A DNA stretch of 64,000 nucleotides from Ignavibacteriales bacterium (GCA_020635285.1 JACKAB010000013.1:6899-70898); one strand, 5' to 3'. Shown: positions 18,722-27,715, numbered from the stretch's first letter. Made by a program: numbers and translations. The notes: a model not told the origin generated them from the sequence alone.

Positions 18722-18880
18722 CTAAATCTTTTTTGGTTTACAGAGGTTGACCTTTGAGGAACTTACGCGCAGACATTTTAAACAAATGAATTTGGGATTC
18801 TTGACTAATTTAAGAATTTCATTTTCGTATTTTTTCATTTCGCCTTTGCTTAATTCGCAAAAGGTTTTTTCAATTTTCAT
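18722..18880 (-). CDS. Small cysteine-containing protein (52 residues)
   Basis: From ATG 18878-18880, behind a GGAG ribosome site, the strand reads MKIEKTFCELSKGEMKKYEN, then EILKLVKNPKFICLKCLRVS and a tail SSKVNLCKPKKI before TAG 18722-18724. Cysteines at about 8, 33, 36 and 47 include a CxxC pair, suggesting a small metal-binding or redox knuckle. The basic, helical character and the good ribosome site make it look real. It follows the YfcC-like carrier gene by 39 bp, so they may be co-transcribed. No family is recognised with certainty. Confidence 0.6.
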   Translation of the reverse strand: MKIEKTFCELSKGEMKKYENEILKLVKNPKFICLKCLRVSSSKVNLCKPKKI

Positions 18881-18919
18881 ATTCTTTTAATTCTCCGATT
18901 TAATATAAAGCATAAAACC

Positions 18920-20362
18920 TTAAAAATTAATTTCAACGGCTATGAATAAAAATATAAAAGACAAAACCATACTCATAATAAAAAGTGGAAAAACAAACTT
19001 TAACCATTTTACAAAAGGAACCTTTGCAAGGCTTAATACAGCCATAAGAATTCCAGAGGTTGGTATAATCATATTTGAAAAACCATCACCGCAGGTAAAT
19101 GCAAAAACAGCTGTTTGTCTAGTTATGCCAATTAGGTCTGCAATTGGAGCCATAAGCGGCATAGTTACGGCAGCTTGACCAGAACCAGAGGGAATAAAAA
19201 AATTAAGCGTTGACTGAAAAATTAACATTCCGCCAGCAGCAAGATGTTTTGGGAAAATCTGCAAATTAGTAGCTGCAGAATTTATAATTGTATCTAAAAT
19301 TTGTCCATCCTGCAAAACAACCTGAACACCTCTTGCAAATCCAACTACCAAAGCCGCAACAACCATTTCTTCCATACCTTTAATAAAAGCTGTTGTTGCA
19401 TCATTCAATTTCATTCTTGAAATAAATACACAGAGAATTCCCAATAGAAAAAAAGCTCCTGACATTTCATTAATCCACCAATCATAATTCTGTACAGAAT
19501 AAATAATAAAGGCAAAAAGAACAACGCCAACTAAAAGGATTATAAAATGTTCTTTTTTGAATTCTATTTTATCAAATGTAATATCATCAAGATTAAATTC
19601 ATCATCAGCCATTACTGATTTTGCAGGATTATTTTTAATTTTTGATCCATACCAAAGCACATAAAATATTGAGATGGCCATTGAAATAGCAAAGAAAACT
19701 AATCTAAAAACAATGCCGCTGTTCAAAGGAATTTGCGCCAAGTTTTGTGCAATTTGAACTGTGTAGGGATTTGTTGTTGCAGCGGCAAAACCAACTTCAG
19801 CAGCAACCCAAACAATAGCAACCCCAACAATTCTATCGTAACCCAGCTGTTTGGAAACGATTAGAAACAAAGGTATAAGTGGAAGCAGTTCTTCACCCAT
19901 TCCTAAAGTTGAAGCCCCAATGCCAATAAAAACCATCATTAAAATGATTAATAGATTTGGAGAATTGCCAAAAGTATCCAGCATTTTTTGAAGAAAAGCA
20001 ATTATTGTTCCGGTCTTTTGTAAAATTCCAAATACTCCACCTATCATAAAAATAAAAAATATAATATCGGCTGCTTCCTCCATTCCCTTAGGAATTGCAC
20101 TTAAAAACCCTATCAAGCTAACAGGTGTGGCTTTTCCTTCAATTTCATCACCCATTATTGTGCCTTTAAGTGAATAAGATTTTGGCAATTCTTTATAGGA
20201 GCCAGGTATTACCAAGGTTCTATTAATAGAACCGATCTTTTTAGTTTCACGTTCAAATACGCCAGAAGGAATAATGTATGATAAAGCTGAGCAAATAAAC
20301 ACAACTGCAGTAAGTAAAATAAATACGTGCGGTAGCTTTATGCTTTTTATAGTTTTTAACAT
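18920..20362 (-). CDS. YfcC/C4-dicarboxylate-carrier-like membrane transporter
   Basis: A 480-residue inner-membrane protein with about 12 hydrophobic segments. The opening LPHVFILLTAVVFICSALSY, followed by IIPSGVFER, is typical of the YfcC/DcuC-type (ion transporter superfamily) carriers, as are GIGASTLGMGEELLPLIPLF, FFIPSGSGQAAVTMPLMAPI and FTCGDGFSNMIIPTSGILM, which form the two re-entrant substrate-binding motifs. Related proteins have been annotated as amino-acid (arginine/ornithine-type) or short-chain acid carriers; the substrate cannot be inferred. The frame is intact, and the ribosome site is AAAGGG before ATG 20360-20362. Confidence 0.85.
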   Translation of the reverse strand: MLKTIKSIKLPHVFILLTAVVFICSALSYIIPSGVFERETKKIGSINRTLVIPGSYKELPKSYSLKGTIMGDEIEGKATPVSLIGFLSAIPKGMEEAADIIFFIFMIGGVFGILQKTGTIIAFLQKMLDTFGNSPNLLIILMMVFIGIGASTLGMGEELLPLIPLFLIVSKQLGYDRIVGVAIVWVAAEVGFAAATTNPYTVQIAQNLAQIPLNSGIVFRLVFFAISMAISIFYVLWYGSKIKNNPAKSVMADDEFNLDDITFDKIEFKKEHFIILLVGVVLFAFIIYSVQNYDWWINEMSGAFFLLGILCVFISRMKLNDATTAFIKGMEEMVVAALVVGFARGVQVVLQDGQILDTIINSAATNLQIFPKHLAAGGMLIFQSTLNFFIPSGSGQAAVTMPLMAPIADLIGITRQTAVFAFTCGDGFSNMIIPTSGILMAVLSLAKVPFVKWLKFVFPLFIMSMVLSFIFLFIAVEINF

Positions 20363-20449
20363 TAATTACCCTTTCGGTTTTTGTTCGGTTTTATAAATGG
20401 TTATAAAGATTTTGAATAGCAAACAGAGAAATGATTTTTATCAAAATTA

Positions 20450-20989
20450 TTATTCATCAATAATATATATTTTATTATCATCCACATTATAGAACATTGG
20501 TGCAACCGTGATTTTAGGATATTTTAATCTGAGCCGATTTGCTTCGCTAGTTGTAAACTCAATCTCATTTCCTATTTCAAACATTGGAGCAAAATTCATA
20601 AAATGTTCTTCAGCTCTTTCTTTTGTCCAGCCGGCTTTATTTACCAAACCATCAATAAATAATTGTCGGCGAGAAATTAAGTTTACCATTCCACAATTAT
20701 TATGTCCAAGCAAAGCAATGTGTCTAACATTCCCGACAGAAATTGCATAAGAAACTTTGAACTCACTATATCTTAAGTTTGCACCGCCGGAACGGATAAT
20801 ATATGCAAAGTTTTCAGGAATATGTAAATGTTTTCGGTTATCCATACACATTCCAATTAATAATTGTGCTTCAGTGTATGAGTCTAAATCTTTATCAAGA
20901 TTATGATATTCAAGTAAATTTCCAATTGGAGTATTTCTGTATTTGGGAAAGATGTCTTCTGGGTTTTCGATTTTAATTAATTTGTTCAT
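20450..20989 (-). CDS. Beta-class carbonic anhydrase-like protein
   Basis: Beta-carbonic anhydrases interconvert CO2 and bicarbonate with a zinc held by Cys, His and Cys. The sequence shows GMCMDNRKHL (Cys and the Asp-Arg dyad), FAYIIRSGGANLR (the RnaGG strand) and LLGHNNCGM (HxxC), so all metal ligands are present. At 179 residues it is on the short side but complete. It lies alone between the YfcC carrier and the NYN gene, without a linked bicarbonate transporter. The fold assignment is secure; the loop after HxxC differs from classical members, so activity is likely but not certain. Confidence 0.85.
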   Translation of the reverse strand: MNKLIKIENPEDIFPKYRNTPIGNLLEYHNLDKDLDSYTEAQLLIGMCMDNRKHLHIPENFAYIIRSGGANLRYSEFKVSYAISVGNVRHIALLGHNNCGMVNLISRRQLFIDGLVNKAGWTKERAEEHFMNFAPMFEIGNEIEFTTSEANRLRLKYPKITVAPMFYNVDDNKIYIIDE

Positions 20990-21065
20990 TCATATTTCTT
21001 TCTTTTATACTAAAGTTGAATGAAGGATAGGCCTTCATATTTAATTGGTTGCGTAAAATTTTTAT

Positions 21066-21812
21066 TTATTCCTTGTTCCTCACATAAATTAATTTAAATC
21101 TTCCCTTGGTATTTTCACGCTGCTCAATCTCAAAACTTTTAATAGATTTAATTAAAGGAGTCAATTTTTGATAACCATAATTTCTTGAATCAAAATTTGG
21201 CTGCTTTTTCTGAAGAAGGTTTCCAACATCTCCAAGAAAAGCCCAACCGTCATCATCTGCTAAATCTGAAATTGTTGAAGAAATCAACTTAATTACTTTT
21301 GGAGTTATTTTATCAACGTTATCTTTTTGTCCGGACTTGTTCTTAGGAGATTCTGATTCACCTTCTTCTAATTGATTTTTAAGAATTTCAATATAAATAA
21401 ATCTATCGCAAGCGACAATAAATGGTTCTGGGGTTTTCTTTTCACCAATACCAATTACCTGCATACCAGCCTCTCGCAACCTTGTTGCCAAGCGCGTAAA
21501 ATCGCTATCGCTGCTTACTAAACAAAAACCATCAACTTTTTGCGAATAAAGAATATCCATGGCATCAATAATCATTGCAGAGTCTGTTGCGTTTTTCCCA
21601 ATTGTATATCCATACTGTTGAATAGGTGTTATTGCATTAGCCAGCAATATATTTTTCCATTTTGTAAGCTTTGGATTTGTCCAATCGCCATAAATTCTTT
21701 TAATAGTGGGATTGCCATACTTAGCAATTTCTTCCATCATTTCTTTTACATAAGCTGACGGGATATTATCTCCATCAATTAATACAGCAAGTTTTAAATC
21801 CATAAACATCAC
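21066..21812 (-). CDS. NYN-domain (LabA-like) putative ribonuclease with OST-HTH domain
   Basis: The N-terminal 150 residues are a PIN-like NYN domain: LAVLIDGDNIPSAYVKEMM (first metal-binding Asp pair), ATDSAMIIDAMDILYSQKVD (second Asp) and CLVSSDSDFTRLATRLREAG (third Asp motif). After a charged linker (EEGESESPKNKSGQKD), the C-terminal 80 residues look like an OST-HTH/LOTUS domain (DDGWAFLGDVGNLLQKKQPN, then FDSRNYGYQKLTPLI). Such proteins are thought to bind or cleave RNA in the cytosol. A second Met (MDLK) is a possible start 3 codons in. The frame is intact. Confidence 0.85.
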   Translation of the reverse strand: MMFMDLKLAVLIDGDNIPSAYVKEMMEEIAKYGNPTIKRIYGDWTNPKLTKWKNILLANAITPIQQYGYTIGKNATDSAMIIDAMDILYSQKVDGFCLVSSDSDFTRLATRLREAGMQVIGIGEKKTPEPFIVACDRFIYIEILKNQLEEGESESPKNKSGQKDNVDKITPKVIKLISSTISDLADDDGWAFLGDVGNLLQKKQPNFDSRNYGYQKLTPLIKSIKSFEIEQRENTKGRFKLIYVRNKE

Positions 21813-21941
21813 CTAATATTTTTTATGCAATTTAATAAGAAAACAAGTTAGATTCATTTTATAATGCAGTCCACAAATATTCAATTCAAGTCACGAGATT
21901 TGCATGAAATTAAATTTAAGGAGATAAATATCTTTAAAATA

Positions 21942-22439
21942 TTAAATATTTTTTCCATAAATAAATTGTCCGAAAAGGTTGTTTTTAATTTTTGCAACCT
22001 TTGGTAAGTAACCCCATTTTTCAAATCCAAATTTTTCTAAAATTCTAATACTGTTCGAATTTACATCTAACAATATTGCATATAAGTTTTGGATGTAATT
22101 TTCTTTTGCTTGCTCAATAGCTTTTTGTATCAAAATGGTTGCAATACCTTTTTGTCTATGGCCGAAATCGATATAATAGCTAATTTCTGCAGTAATTTCT
22201 AAAGCTTTTCTTCCCGCTCTATGCGGGCTAATACTGCACCAGCCAATAATATGTGAGTCAATTTCGGCGACAAGAATTGGATATCTTTTTTGTTCATGAA
22301 GTTCAAGCCAATCTTTTCTTTGTTCAACCGTAACAATTTCAGTATCAGCAGTTTTTGCACCCTCAAGAATTGCTTGGTTGTAAATCTCAATAATTCTTTT
22401 CCAATCATTTGGATTAGCAATTCTAATTTCCAAGTTCAC
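21942..22439 (-). CDS. GNAT-family N-acetyltransferase, phosphinothricin acetyltransferase-like
   Basis: The opening LEIRIANPNDWKRIIEIYNQ, followed by AILEGAKTAD, resembles the Pat/Bar group of GNAT enzymes. HRQKGIATILIQKAIEQAKE near residue 95 is the acetyl-CoA binding motif A (QxxGxA-like), followed by NSNSIRILEKFGFEKWGYLP. It starts with GTG that overlaps the stop of the upstream thioesterase gene (TAGTG), so the two are coupled. At 165 residues the length is normal. The acceptor substrate cannot be read from the sequence. The pairing with a hotdog thioesterase suggests small-molecule amine or acyl chemistry, which is inference. Confidence 0.85.
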   Translation of the reverse strand: MNLEIRIANPNDWKRIIEIYNQAILEGAKTADTEIVTVEQRKDWLELHEQKRYPILVAEIDSHIIGWCSISPHRAGRKALEITAEISYYIDFGHRQKGIATILIQKAIEQAKENYIQNLYAILLDVNSNSIRILEKFGFEKWGYLPKVAKIKNNLFGQFIYGKNI

Positions 22440-22942
22440 TAGACGTCAATCTCTTTTGGATCATTTTCGCTTTTCAGTTTAAACCATTGATCTTCGGTAA
22501 AATCAGCATCAGTAATTTTATCAACTGACATTTTAAAGTATTTCCCTTCTGCAATTACAGCAATATCTCCATTAGGCAAAACTATTTTTCCTTCTCCTTC
22601 AAATGTACGGGAAGTTTCTTTTGTAATTTTGCAAACTACTTTTAACTCTTCATCATAAGGAACGGGCTTTTTAAATTTTACGTTAAGCTCTAAGGTTACT
22701 CCCCAAATATTTTCGTCTTTAATAAGGATTGCCCTGCCAATTGTTTCATCTAAAATTGTGGAAGCAATTCCACCATGAAGTCTGCCAGGGTAACTTTGAT
22801 GAATATCTTTAGGTGTAAATATTGCCACCAGTTCATCATTCTCTAATTCGTAAAAGGAGGCTTTTAATCCAAGCGAATTTTCAATACCGCAGACAAAGCA
22901 CATTTTGGAGTTGTTCTGTTTGTTTTTTACATGTTGTTTCAT
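22439..22942 (-). CDS. PaaI-like hotdog-fold thioesterase
   Basis: A 167-residue acyl-CoA thioesterase fold. GRLHGGIASTILDETIGRAI is the diagnostic HGG segment with the catalytic Asp/Glu in the following helix, and VTLELNVKFKKPVPYDEELK is the central strand pair. The N-terminus has a CFVCG motif seen in the group that begins 'CFVCGxxNxxGL' (here CFVCGIENSLGL). The family acts in the cytosol on short or aromatic acyl-CoAs. The stop overlaps the acetyltransferase start. The frame is intact. Confidence 0.87.
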   Translation of the reverse strand: MKQHVKNKQNNSKMCFVCGIENSLGLKASFYELENDELVAIFTPKDIHQSYPGRLHGGIASTILDETIGRAILIKDENIWGVTLELNVKFKKPVPYDEELKVVCKITKETSRTFEGEGKIVLPNGDIAVIAEGKYFKMSVDKITDADFTEDQWFKLKSENDPKEIDV

Positions 22943-22957
22943 AGAATAGTTATTCTT

Positions 22958-24187
22958 TTATTTAAACTTTTTGATTAAATCACCTAATGCGTCTTTATGA
23001 ACTATATAATCCATCATTTTTAATTTAATATAATCTTCAGTGAAAAAATAGTAACCTTTGTTGTTTCCATCTCTTGATCCGGAACCGGAATCTTTTATAA
23101 GATACCAGTTTTGGTTTGGATTGTTTAAATAACCAACCAAGTGAATGCCATGATCATCGGTAGTTGTTTGATTACTAAAACGAAACTGACGAGCATTTTC
23201 ATCAATATATTCAGAGGGAATATCAAAATCAGGAACCATAAAAACATCCCGCTCAGCACTTTTTCCTGGTTCAGAAACATCGCCGCCTAACCCAACAGTG
23301 TACCCATTACGAATTGCTTTTTTTAGAACGTCCATAAATTCGTTCAAAGGAATATTATAATAATCAGAACTATGCCACCAATTATCGGGAACCTCGTACT
23401 CAACCTTTTCATAATATGGCTTTTGCATGTAGGATAATACATCAATATAATCATCTAATTTTAAAGTAAGATAATTATCTAAATATTGTTTTGGAGAATA
23501 AGATTTTCCCTCTACAACTACATTTGTTGGAGGAGTTCCTAAATAATAATTTAATATTGACATTATTGTTTCTGTTACAGTTTTTTCATTCCATGCGTTT
23601 TCTTTTTTAACGGATTTTAAGTAGTTGCTCATTTCGTAAAACATTTTAGAGTGGTTATGGAAAGTTTGTCCTTCTTTCAAGCCAATATAATCTTTCTCTG
23701 GAACTATTCCATAAGTTTTCCAAATTCGAGTTACTGCATTTGCTTCAGATCCTTCAGCAAATAAAGATTCCCCTCTAGACGCAACAAATCCTTTTGCTTT
23801 TTCAACGTATTCCCAATAAACAGTATAAATTTCAGATAGTTTAACTTTCTTTTTGGTCAAACGATAAATTTCTGATTCAAAATAAGAAGTAGTGGAAAAT
23901 GACCAGCAAGTACTGGTGTTTCCTTGTGAAATGGGCGGGTTGTGCCAATAAGAAGAAAATTCATCAACAGACTTTGGAAGTTTATAATTAGAAAAATCCA
24001 TTGTAAAGGATTTCTTCATAATTTCAGGGCTTGATTCAAAATCCTCTATTCCTTGCAGAATTTTCCCAAAGAACCCATCGTTGTTTTCTTTAAACATTCC
24101 TTTGTCTGAGGTTTTTGTTTGCGATTGGATTTGACTAGCTGTGATTAAAGTTAAAAGTACAATAATAATGAATTTTGCAATATTCAT
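22958..24187 (-). CDS. Secreted C1-family cysteine peptidase homologue with Asn-to-Asp change
   Basis: A signal peptide (MNIAKFIIIVLLTLITASQI) leads into a papain-type fold of 409 residues. The nucleophile Cys is present in NTSTCWSFSTTSYFESE and the His in TTDDHGIHLVGY. The third catalytic position, Asn in papain and in the copy at 824-1958 (KNSWG), reads KDSGSGSRDGNN here, so Asn is replaced by Asp and the following Trp is lost. The rest aligns with the first copy, including the YNIPLNEFMDVLKKAIRNGY segment. It may be a peptidase with altered kinetics or a binding protein. It is intact, and the thioesterase gene follows by 15 bp. Confidence 0.82.
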   Translation of the reverse strand: MNIAKFIIIVLLTLITASQIQSQTKTSDKGMFKENNDGFFGKILQGIEDFESSPEIMKKSFTMDFSNYKLPKSVDEFSSYWHNPPISQGNTSTCWSFSTTSYFESEIYRLTKKKVKLSEIYTVYWEYVEKAKGFVASRGESLFAEGSEANAVTRIWKTYGIVPEKDYIGLKEGQTFHNHSKMFYEMSNYLKSVKKENAWNEKTVTETIMSILNYYLGTPPTNVVVEGKSYSPKQYLDNYLTLKLDDYIDVLSYMQKPYYEKVEYEVPDNWWHSSDYYNIPLNEFMDVLKKAIRNGYTVGLGGDVSEPGKSAERDVFMVPDFDIPSEYIDENARQFRFSNQTTTDDHGIHLVGYLNNPNQNWYLIKDSGSGSRDGNNKGYYFFTEDYIKLKMMDYIVHKDALGDLIKKFK

Positions 24188-24383
24188 TTTACCCTCTTAA
24201 GCAATACGTTAAAATTTGTTATGAGCAATTTACTAATATTTAAAATTTTCCTTTAAGTTTTTCTTCAAATGACAAAATTTTATACAACTTTATTTTTCAG
24301 TGGGAACAAATCCACTAAGCTTTAATTAAAGTGTAATTTAGTTTTGATTAGAAGGACGGTCTTCATTTTATCGGGCTAGATAC

Positions 24384-24611
24384 TTACTTTATATGATACT
24401 TAATAATTTTTGCCGGACAATTTTTTTTAGCAGCTTCTATTGAAGTTAATTCCTCGTTGCCAACTTGGGTGGTATAAACACCTTTTTTTTCTTTTCCACC
24501 AACTAGATTGCATTTGCCATCTTTTTTAGACACGCGCCATCTGCTCGGATCAGCTTCAACACAAGCGTTGCAACCAATACATTTAATTCTGTAATATGAA
24601 ATAGAAATCAT
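24384..24611 (-). CDS. Monocluster [4Fe-4S] ferredoxin
   Basis: A 75-residue electron carrier. CIGCNACVEAD gives the first three cluster Cys (CxxCxxC) and NCPAKII the distal Cys-Pro. ADPSRWRVSKKDGKCNLVGG between them is the usual loop of small single-cluster ferredoxins. Its ATG overlaps the stop of the U32 gene by one base (TAATG), so it is translated together with it. U32 enzymes such as RlhA and TrhP need reducing power and iron-sulfur chemistry, so this ferredoxin is a plausible dedicated donor. That link is inference from gene order. Confidence 0.88.
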   Translation of the reverse strand: MISISYYRIKCIGCNACVEADPSRWRVSKKDGKCNLVGGKEKKGVYTTQVGNEELTSIEAAKKNCPAKIIKYHIK

Positions 24612-25849
24612 TAAGCAGTAACAACTTTATAAAGTTTATCGGATGCTCTGATTGTTTCGTCAACACGGATTGAAAAATATTCTCCTTTGTTGGCTTCTTC
24701 AACTGATTTATCATCAACTCTAATTTCTTCTACCAAGGTTTCAATAATTCCGGTTGTGGGTCCGGTTATTATGATTTTATCACCTTTTTTCAAAGTGTGG
24801 GCCTCAATAAGAAATTCACCAACTTTAGCTTTGGGAAAATATTTTATCCCTTTTCCAAGTAAAATTTTTCTTGTTGTTGCTTTAGACCCGTAAACTTCGC
24901 TCCACTCGCCCATTTTTTTACCAAGATAATAACCGTCCCAGAATCCTCTATTGTAAACGGTAGCTAATCTTTCTTTCCAATCTCTTATTTTATCTTCCGT
25001 ATAAGTTCCCGCCAGTATTGAATCAACAGCCTCTCTGTAACATTTAACAGTTGTGTAAACATAATCAGCAGAACGACCGCGACCTTCAATTTTAAGTACT
25101 CTAACACCGGCATCTAAAACTTTGTCAAGAAAATCAATAGTTGCCAAATCTTTTGCGCTCATTATATATTCATTATCAATATCTAACTCAACACCTTCTT
25201 CTTTATCAATAACTGTATATTCCCTTCTGCAATTTTGAATGCAAGCACCACGATTTGCGGAGGAGTTATGAGAATGCAGACTTAAATAACATTTGCCGGA
25301 AACAGCCATACACAAAGCACCGTGTGCAAAAACTTCTACTTCAACAGTTTTGCCGGAAGGTCCTTTAATTCCTCTTCGTTCTATTTCAGCTGAAATGCTA
25401 GCGACTTGCTGTAAGCTTAATTCACGAGCCAGAACCATTACGTCTCCGTAATTTGCATAAAATTCAACAGTTTCTACATTACTAATATTACACTGCGTAG
25501 AAATGTGAATTGGGTATCCGATTTTTTTTGCGTAATTCATTGCTGCATGATCCGAAGCAATAATTGCGTCAATTCCATTTTCTTGTGCTGAATCAACTAT
25601 ATTTTGCATTAGTGTGATGTCGTGATCATACAAAACTGTATTTAAGGTTATGTATGACTTTATATTGTTTTCTTTGCAGATTCTTGAAATATTTGCCAAG
25701 TCTTCAGTGGTAAAATTATTTGAAGAACGTGCCCGCATATTTAATTGTTCAATACCAAAATAAACTGAATTACATCCGCCTTTTATTGCTGCTCCCAATG
25801 CTTCATACGAACCGACTGGAGCCATTACTTCTATATTGTTGTATCTCAT
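24611..25849 (-). CDS. Peptidase U32-family protein (RlhA/TrhP-like RNA hydroxylation enzyme)
   Basis: The U32 signature EVFAHGALCMAVSGKCYLS lies near residue 172, followed by RGACIQNCRR, giving the four conserved Cys that bind an iron-sulfur cluster. The N-terminal barrel opens with NNIEVMAPVGSYEALGAAIK. Despite the peptidase name, characterised members (RlhA, TrhP, UbiU/V) hydroxylate RNA bases or act in quinone synthesis. The length, 412 residues, matches the TrhP (YegQ) group. The final domain (GDKIIITGPTTGIIETLVEE) is a beta-barrel typical of that group. Which RNA is modified cannot be told. It is coupled to a ferredoxin gene. Confidence 0.85.
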   Translation of the reverse strand: MRYNNIEVMAPVGSYEALGAAIKGGCNSVYFGIEQLNMRARSSNNFTTEDLANISRICKENNIKSYITLNTVLYDHDITLMQNIVDSAQENGIDAIIASDHAAMNYAKKIGYPIHISTQCNISNVETVEFYANYGDVMVLARELSLQQVASISAEIERRGIKGPSGKTVEVEVFAHGALCMAVSGKCYLSLHSHNSSANRGACIQNCRREYTVIDKEEGVELDIDNEYIMSAKDLATIDFLDKVLDAGVRVLKIEGRGRSADYVYTTVKCYREAVDSILAGTYTEDKIRDWKERLATVYNRGFWDGYYLGKKMGEWSEVYGSKATTRKILLGKGIKYFPKAKVGEFLIEAHTLKKGDKIIITGPTTGIIETLVEEIRVDDKSVEEANKGEYFSIRVDETIRASDKLYKVVTA

Positions 25850-25969
25850 TTTTACTTTCTATAAAGTGATTTGTTATAAACCGAATTAAAAATTAATTAG
25901 TGTACAAAGGTAATAAATACTTAGGTTTATTAGAAAGGCTATAAATCGACTTAAATTCTGTGTTAGAAT

Positions 25970-26005
25970 ATAAAATAAAAAACCGATTCCTTCACAGAAA
26001 TCGGT
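25970..26005 (-). terminator. Intrinsic terminator after the cytolysin-like gene
   Basis: ACCGATT (25982-25988) and AATCGGT (25999-26005) form a 7-bp stem, and on the minus strand a T-rich tail follows (complement of about 25970-25982). It lies 43 bp beyond the stop of the cytolysin-like gene. Confidence 0.75.
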
Positions 26006-26047
26006 CATTTAAAGTCAAGTAATTTCCTAATTGTCTACAATTCTCTT

Positions 26048-27715
26048 TTATTGAATTGTCACTGTATAATATAAGCCTACATTACAGTTTTTATCTCCAG
26101 TTGAAACATATCTTCTTCCAGAAGTTCCACTCCAACTTCCAGAACTTGTAAAGGAATGTGTTCCCGAAGCGGTTTTTCCATTCATTCTTGAATCATAAAA
26201 TCCCTTTCCTAAGATATCATAATCTTGTTCCCAGCAAATTAGTTGAACAGTAAATTTTTTACCAACATTTCTAGGCAAAGTAAATGTTTTGGTTGTATTA
26301 ATTTTTTTTGTATCACCATCTCCATATTTTATCCAAGAACCGCTATCATATTGAGTAACTAATTGGTTATTATTTTCATTTAATATTCTTACACGAAACC
26401 AAAAATCACCATCACCTAATGGCCAACCATCACAATCATTATTTACAACAAATTCATCTAAATAAACCTTTATTGTGTTTGAATTTTGAGTTGTTACACA
26501 CTCATTAGCAGTGTATTCTGTCGTGTAGCCCAATTTTGCTAAAGAATTGTCTTTTAGATAAAATACTGAATATGCAATAGGTACGCCTGGATTATCTTTA
26601 CTATAAACTGCATTTTGTCCAGAGATAATACCTCTCACTTTGTCTAAAATTGTATTTGCAGAGTTTGTTTTAGATGAACTAATTGGTTCGGTTGCAACGG
26701 CAGCGTTTCCGCCAATAGTTACAAGGTCAATAGAAGACTCAGTCAAAATTTCTTCGTAAGTTGTTTTTAAGTTTCCATCAACAGAATAACCAGCGGCATA
26801 TCTAAACGCGGCTTCTATATCTGCGGATTTATAACTGCTTGTAGATTCCATTCTAAACATTATTATTCTGCCGTAAGTAACAGATTTAATATAAGCTGGT
26901 GCCGCTGCATCGTTAATAATATTTTTTACTTTATCTAAAGAAGCTTCTTCACTAAAAACTTTTTCTGGAGATGTTGGTGTATCAAAAATTACATCATAAA
27001 AAGCTTGTTTAAAAACAGCCATTACTACTTTCTTTGTCTCACTGCTAAAATAATTAAACTGAGTGCTTACTGATCCAGAAGCCCACTCGGCATTTAGATC
27101 AACATCTAAAGATAGTTGCTTTGAGCTGTAAGAAGTTCCTAAATGAAAGGAAGAATTGGCGGCATTAACATATCCATCAACATAAGCATTGTTATTCCAC
27201 CATTCTAAAGAAGAATCAATTGCAGCTTGAACGCTGGAGGCGGCTGGGTTATTTACTGTCCGTGTTCCGTTAGCACCCATTCCTGGCAGATTAACGCTAA
27301 ATGTAATTGGCGCTCTTTCAATTCCGATTGGCTCAGGAATTCCATCCATTAATGATTGATTTCCCTTTACTAAAGCACCTGCCCAAACTATTCCGGTGGT
27401 TGGACGCAATATTGCAATTTGATCAAAATTCTTTTTGAGGTTGTAAGTTGTTTGTCTGCAAATAGTTGTAATATTGCCCGATGTAATTGTGGAGGAAGTG
27501 TCTTCCAAAACTTCTCTAGTGGATTCTTCTCCACCGGTTGACTGGACATTCAGCATTTGATCAGGATTATAGCTTAATTTAGATATGTACTCTTGAATGT
27601 CAGCAGCATTTTTTTCTGTATCTACTTTTACAGGCGAGTCTTCGCTGCAAGAGATTAATAGTAAAGTTAGACTTACTATTAAAGTTACTTTTATTAGATT
27701 TTTTACCGTTTTCAT
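26048..27715 (-). CDS. Cholesterol-dependent-cytolysin-like lipoprotein with an atypical C-terminal domain
   Basis: A lipobox (TLLLISC, Cys23) marks a lipoprotein. Residues ~95-400 match domains 1-3 of thiol-activated cytolysins: GALVKGNQSLMDG and ERAPITFSVNLPGM, GTSYSSKQLSLDVDLNAEW, KKVVMAVFKQAFYDVIFD, SVTYGRIIMFRMESTSS, the glycine pair in LVTIGGNAAVA, and PIAYSVFYLKDNSLAKL. These regions build the pore in that family. The end of domain 4 differs: the ECTGLAWEWWR undecapeptide is absent, and the last ~150 residues form another beta-rich domain with Asp-rich loops (NNDCDGWPLGDGDF) and no cholesterol motif. It is intact at 555 residues, with an AGGTGA ribosome site. It is divergent from an ECF sigma gene. 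The membrane target is unknown. Confidence 0.85.
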   Translation of the reverse strand: MKTVKNLIKVTLIVSLTLLLISCSEDSPVKVDTEKNAADIQEYISKLSYNPDQMLNVQSTGGEESTREVLEDTSSTITSGNITTICRQTTYNLKKNFDQIAILRPTTGIVWAGALVKGNQSLMDGIPEPIGIERAPITFSVNLPGMGANGTRTVNNPAASSVQAAIDSSLEWWNNNAYVDGYVNAANSSFHLGTSYSSKQLSLDVDLNAEWASGSVSTQFNYFSSETKKVVMAVFKQAFYDVIFDTPTSPEKVFSEEASLDKVKNIINDAAAPAYIKSVTYGRIIMFRMESTSSYKSADIEAAFRYAAGYSVDGNLKTTYEEILTESSIDLVTIGGNAAVATEPISSSKTNSANTILDKVRGIISGQNAVYSKDNPGVPIAYSVFYLKDNSLAKLGYTTEYTANECVTTQNSNTIKVYLDEFVVNNDCDGWPLGDGDFWFRVRILNENNNQLVTQYDSGSWIKYGDGDTKKINTTKTFTLPRNVGKKFTVQLICWEQDYDILGKGFYDSRMNGKTASGTHSFTSSGSWSGTSGRRYVSTGDKNCNVGLYYTVTIQ

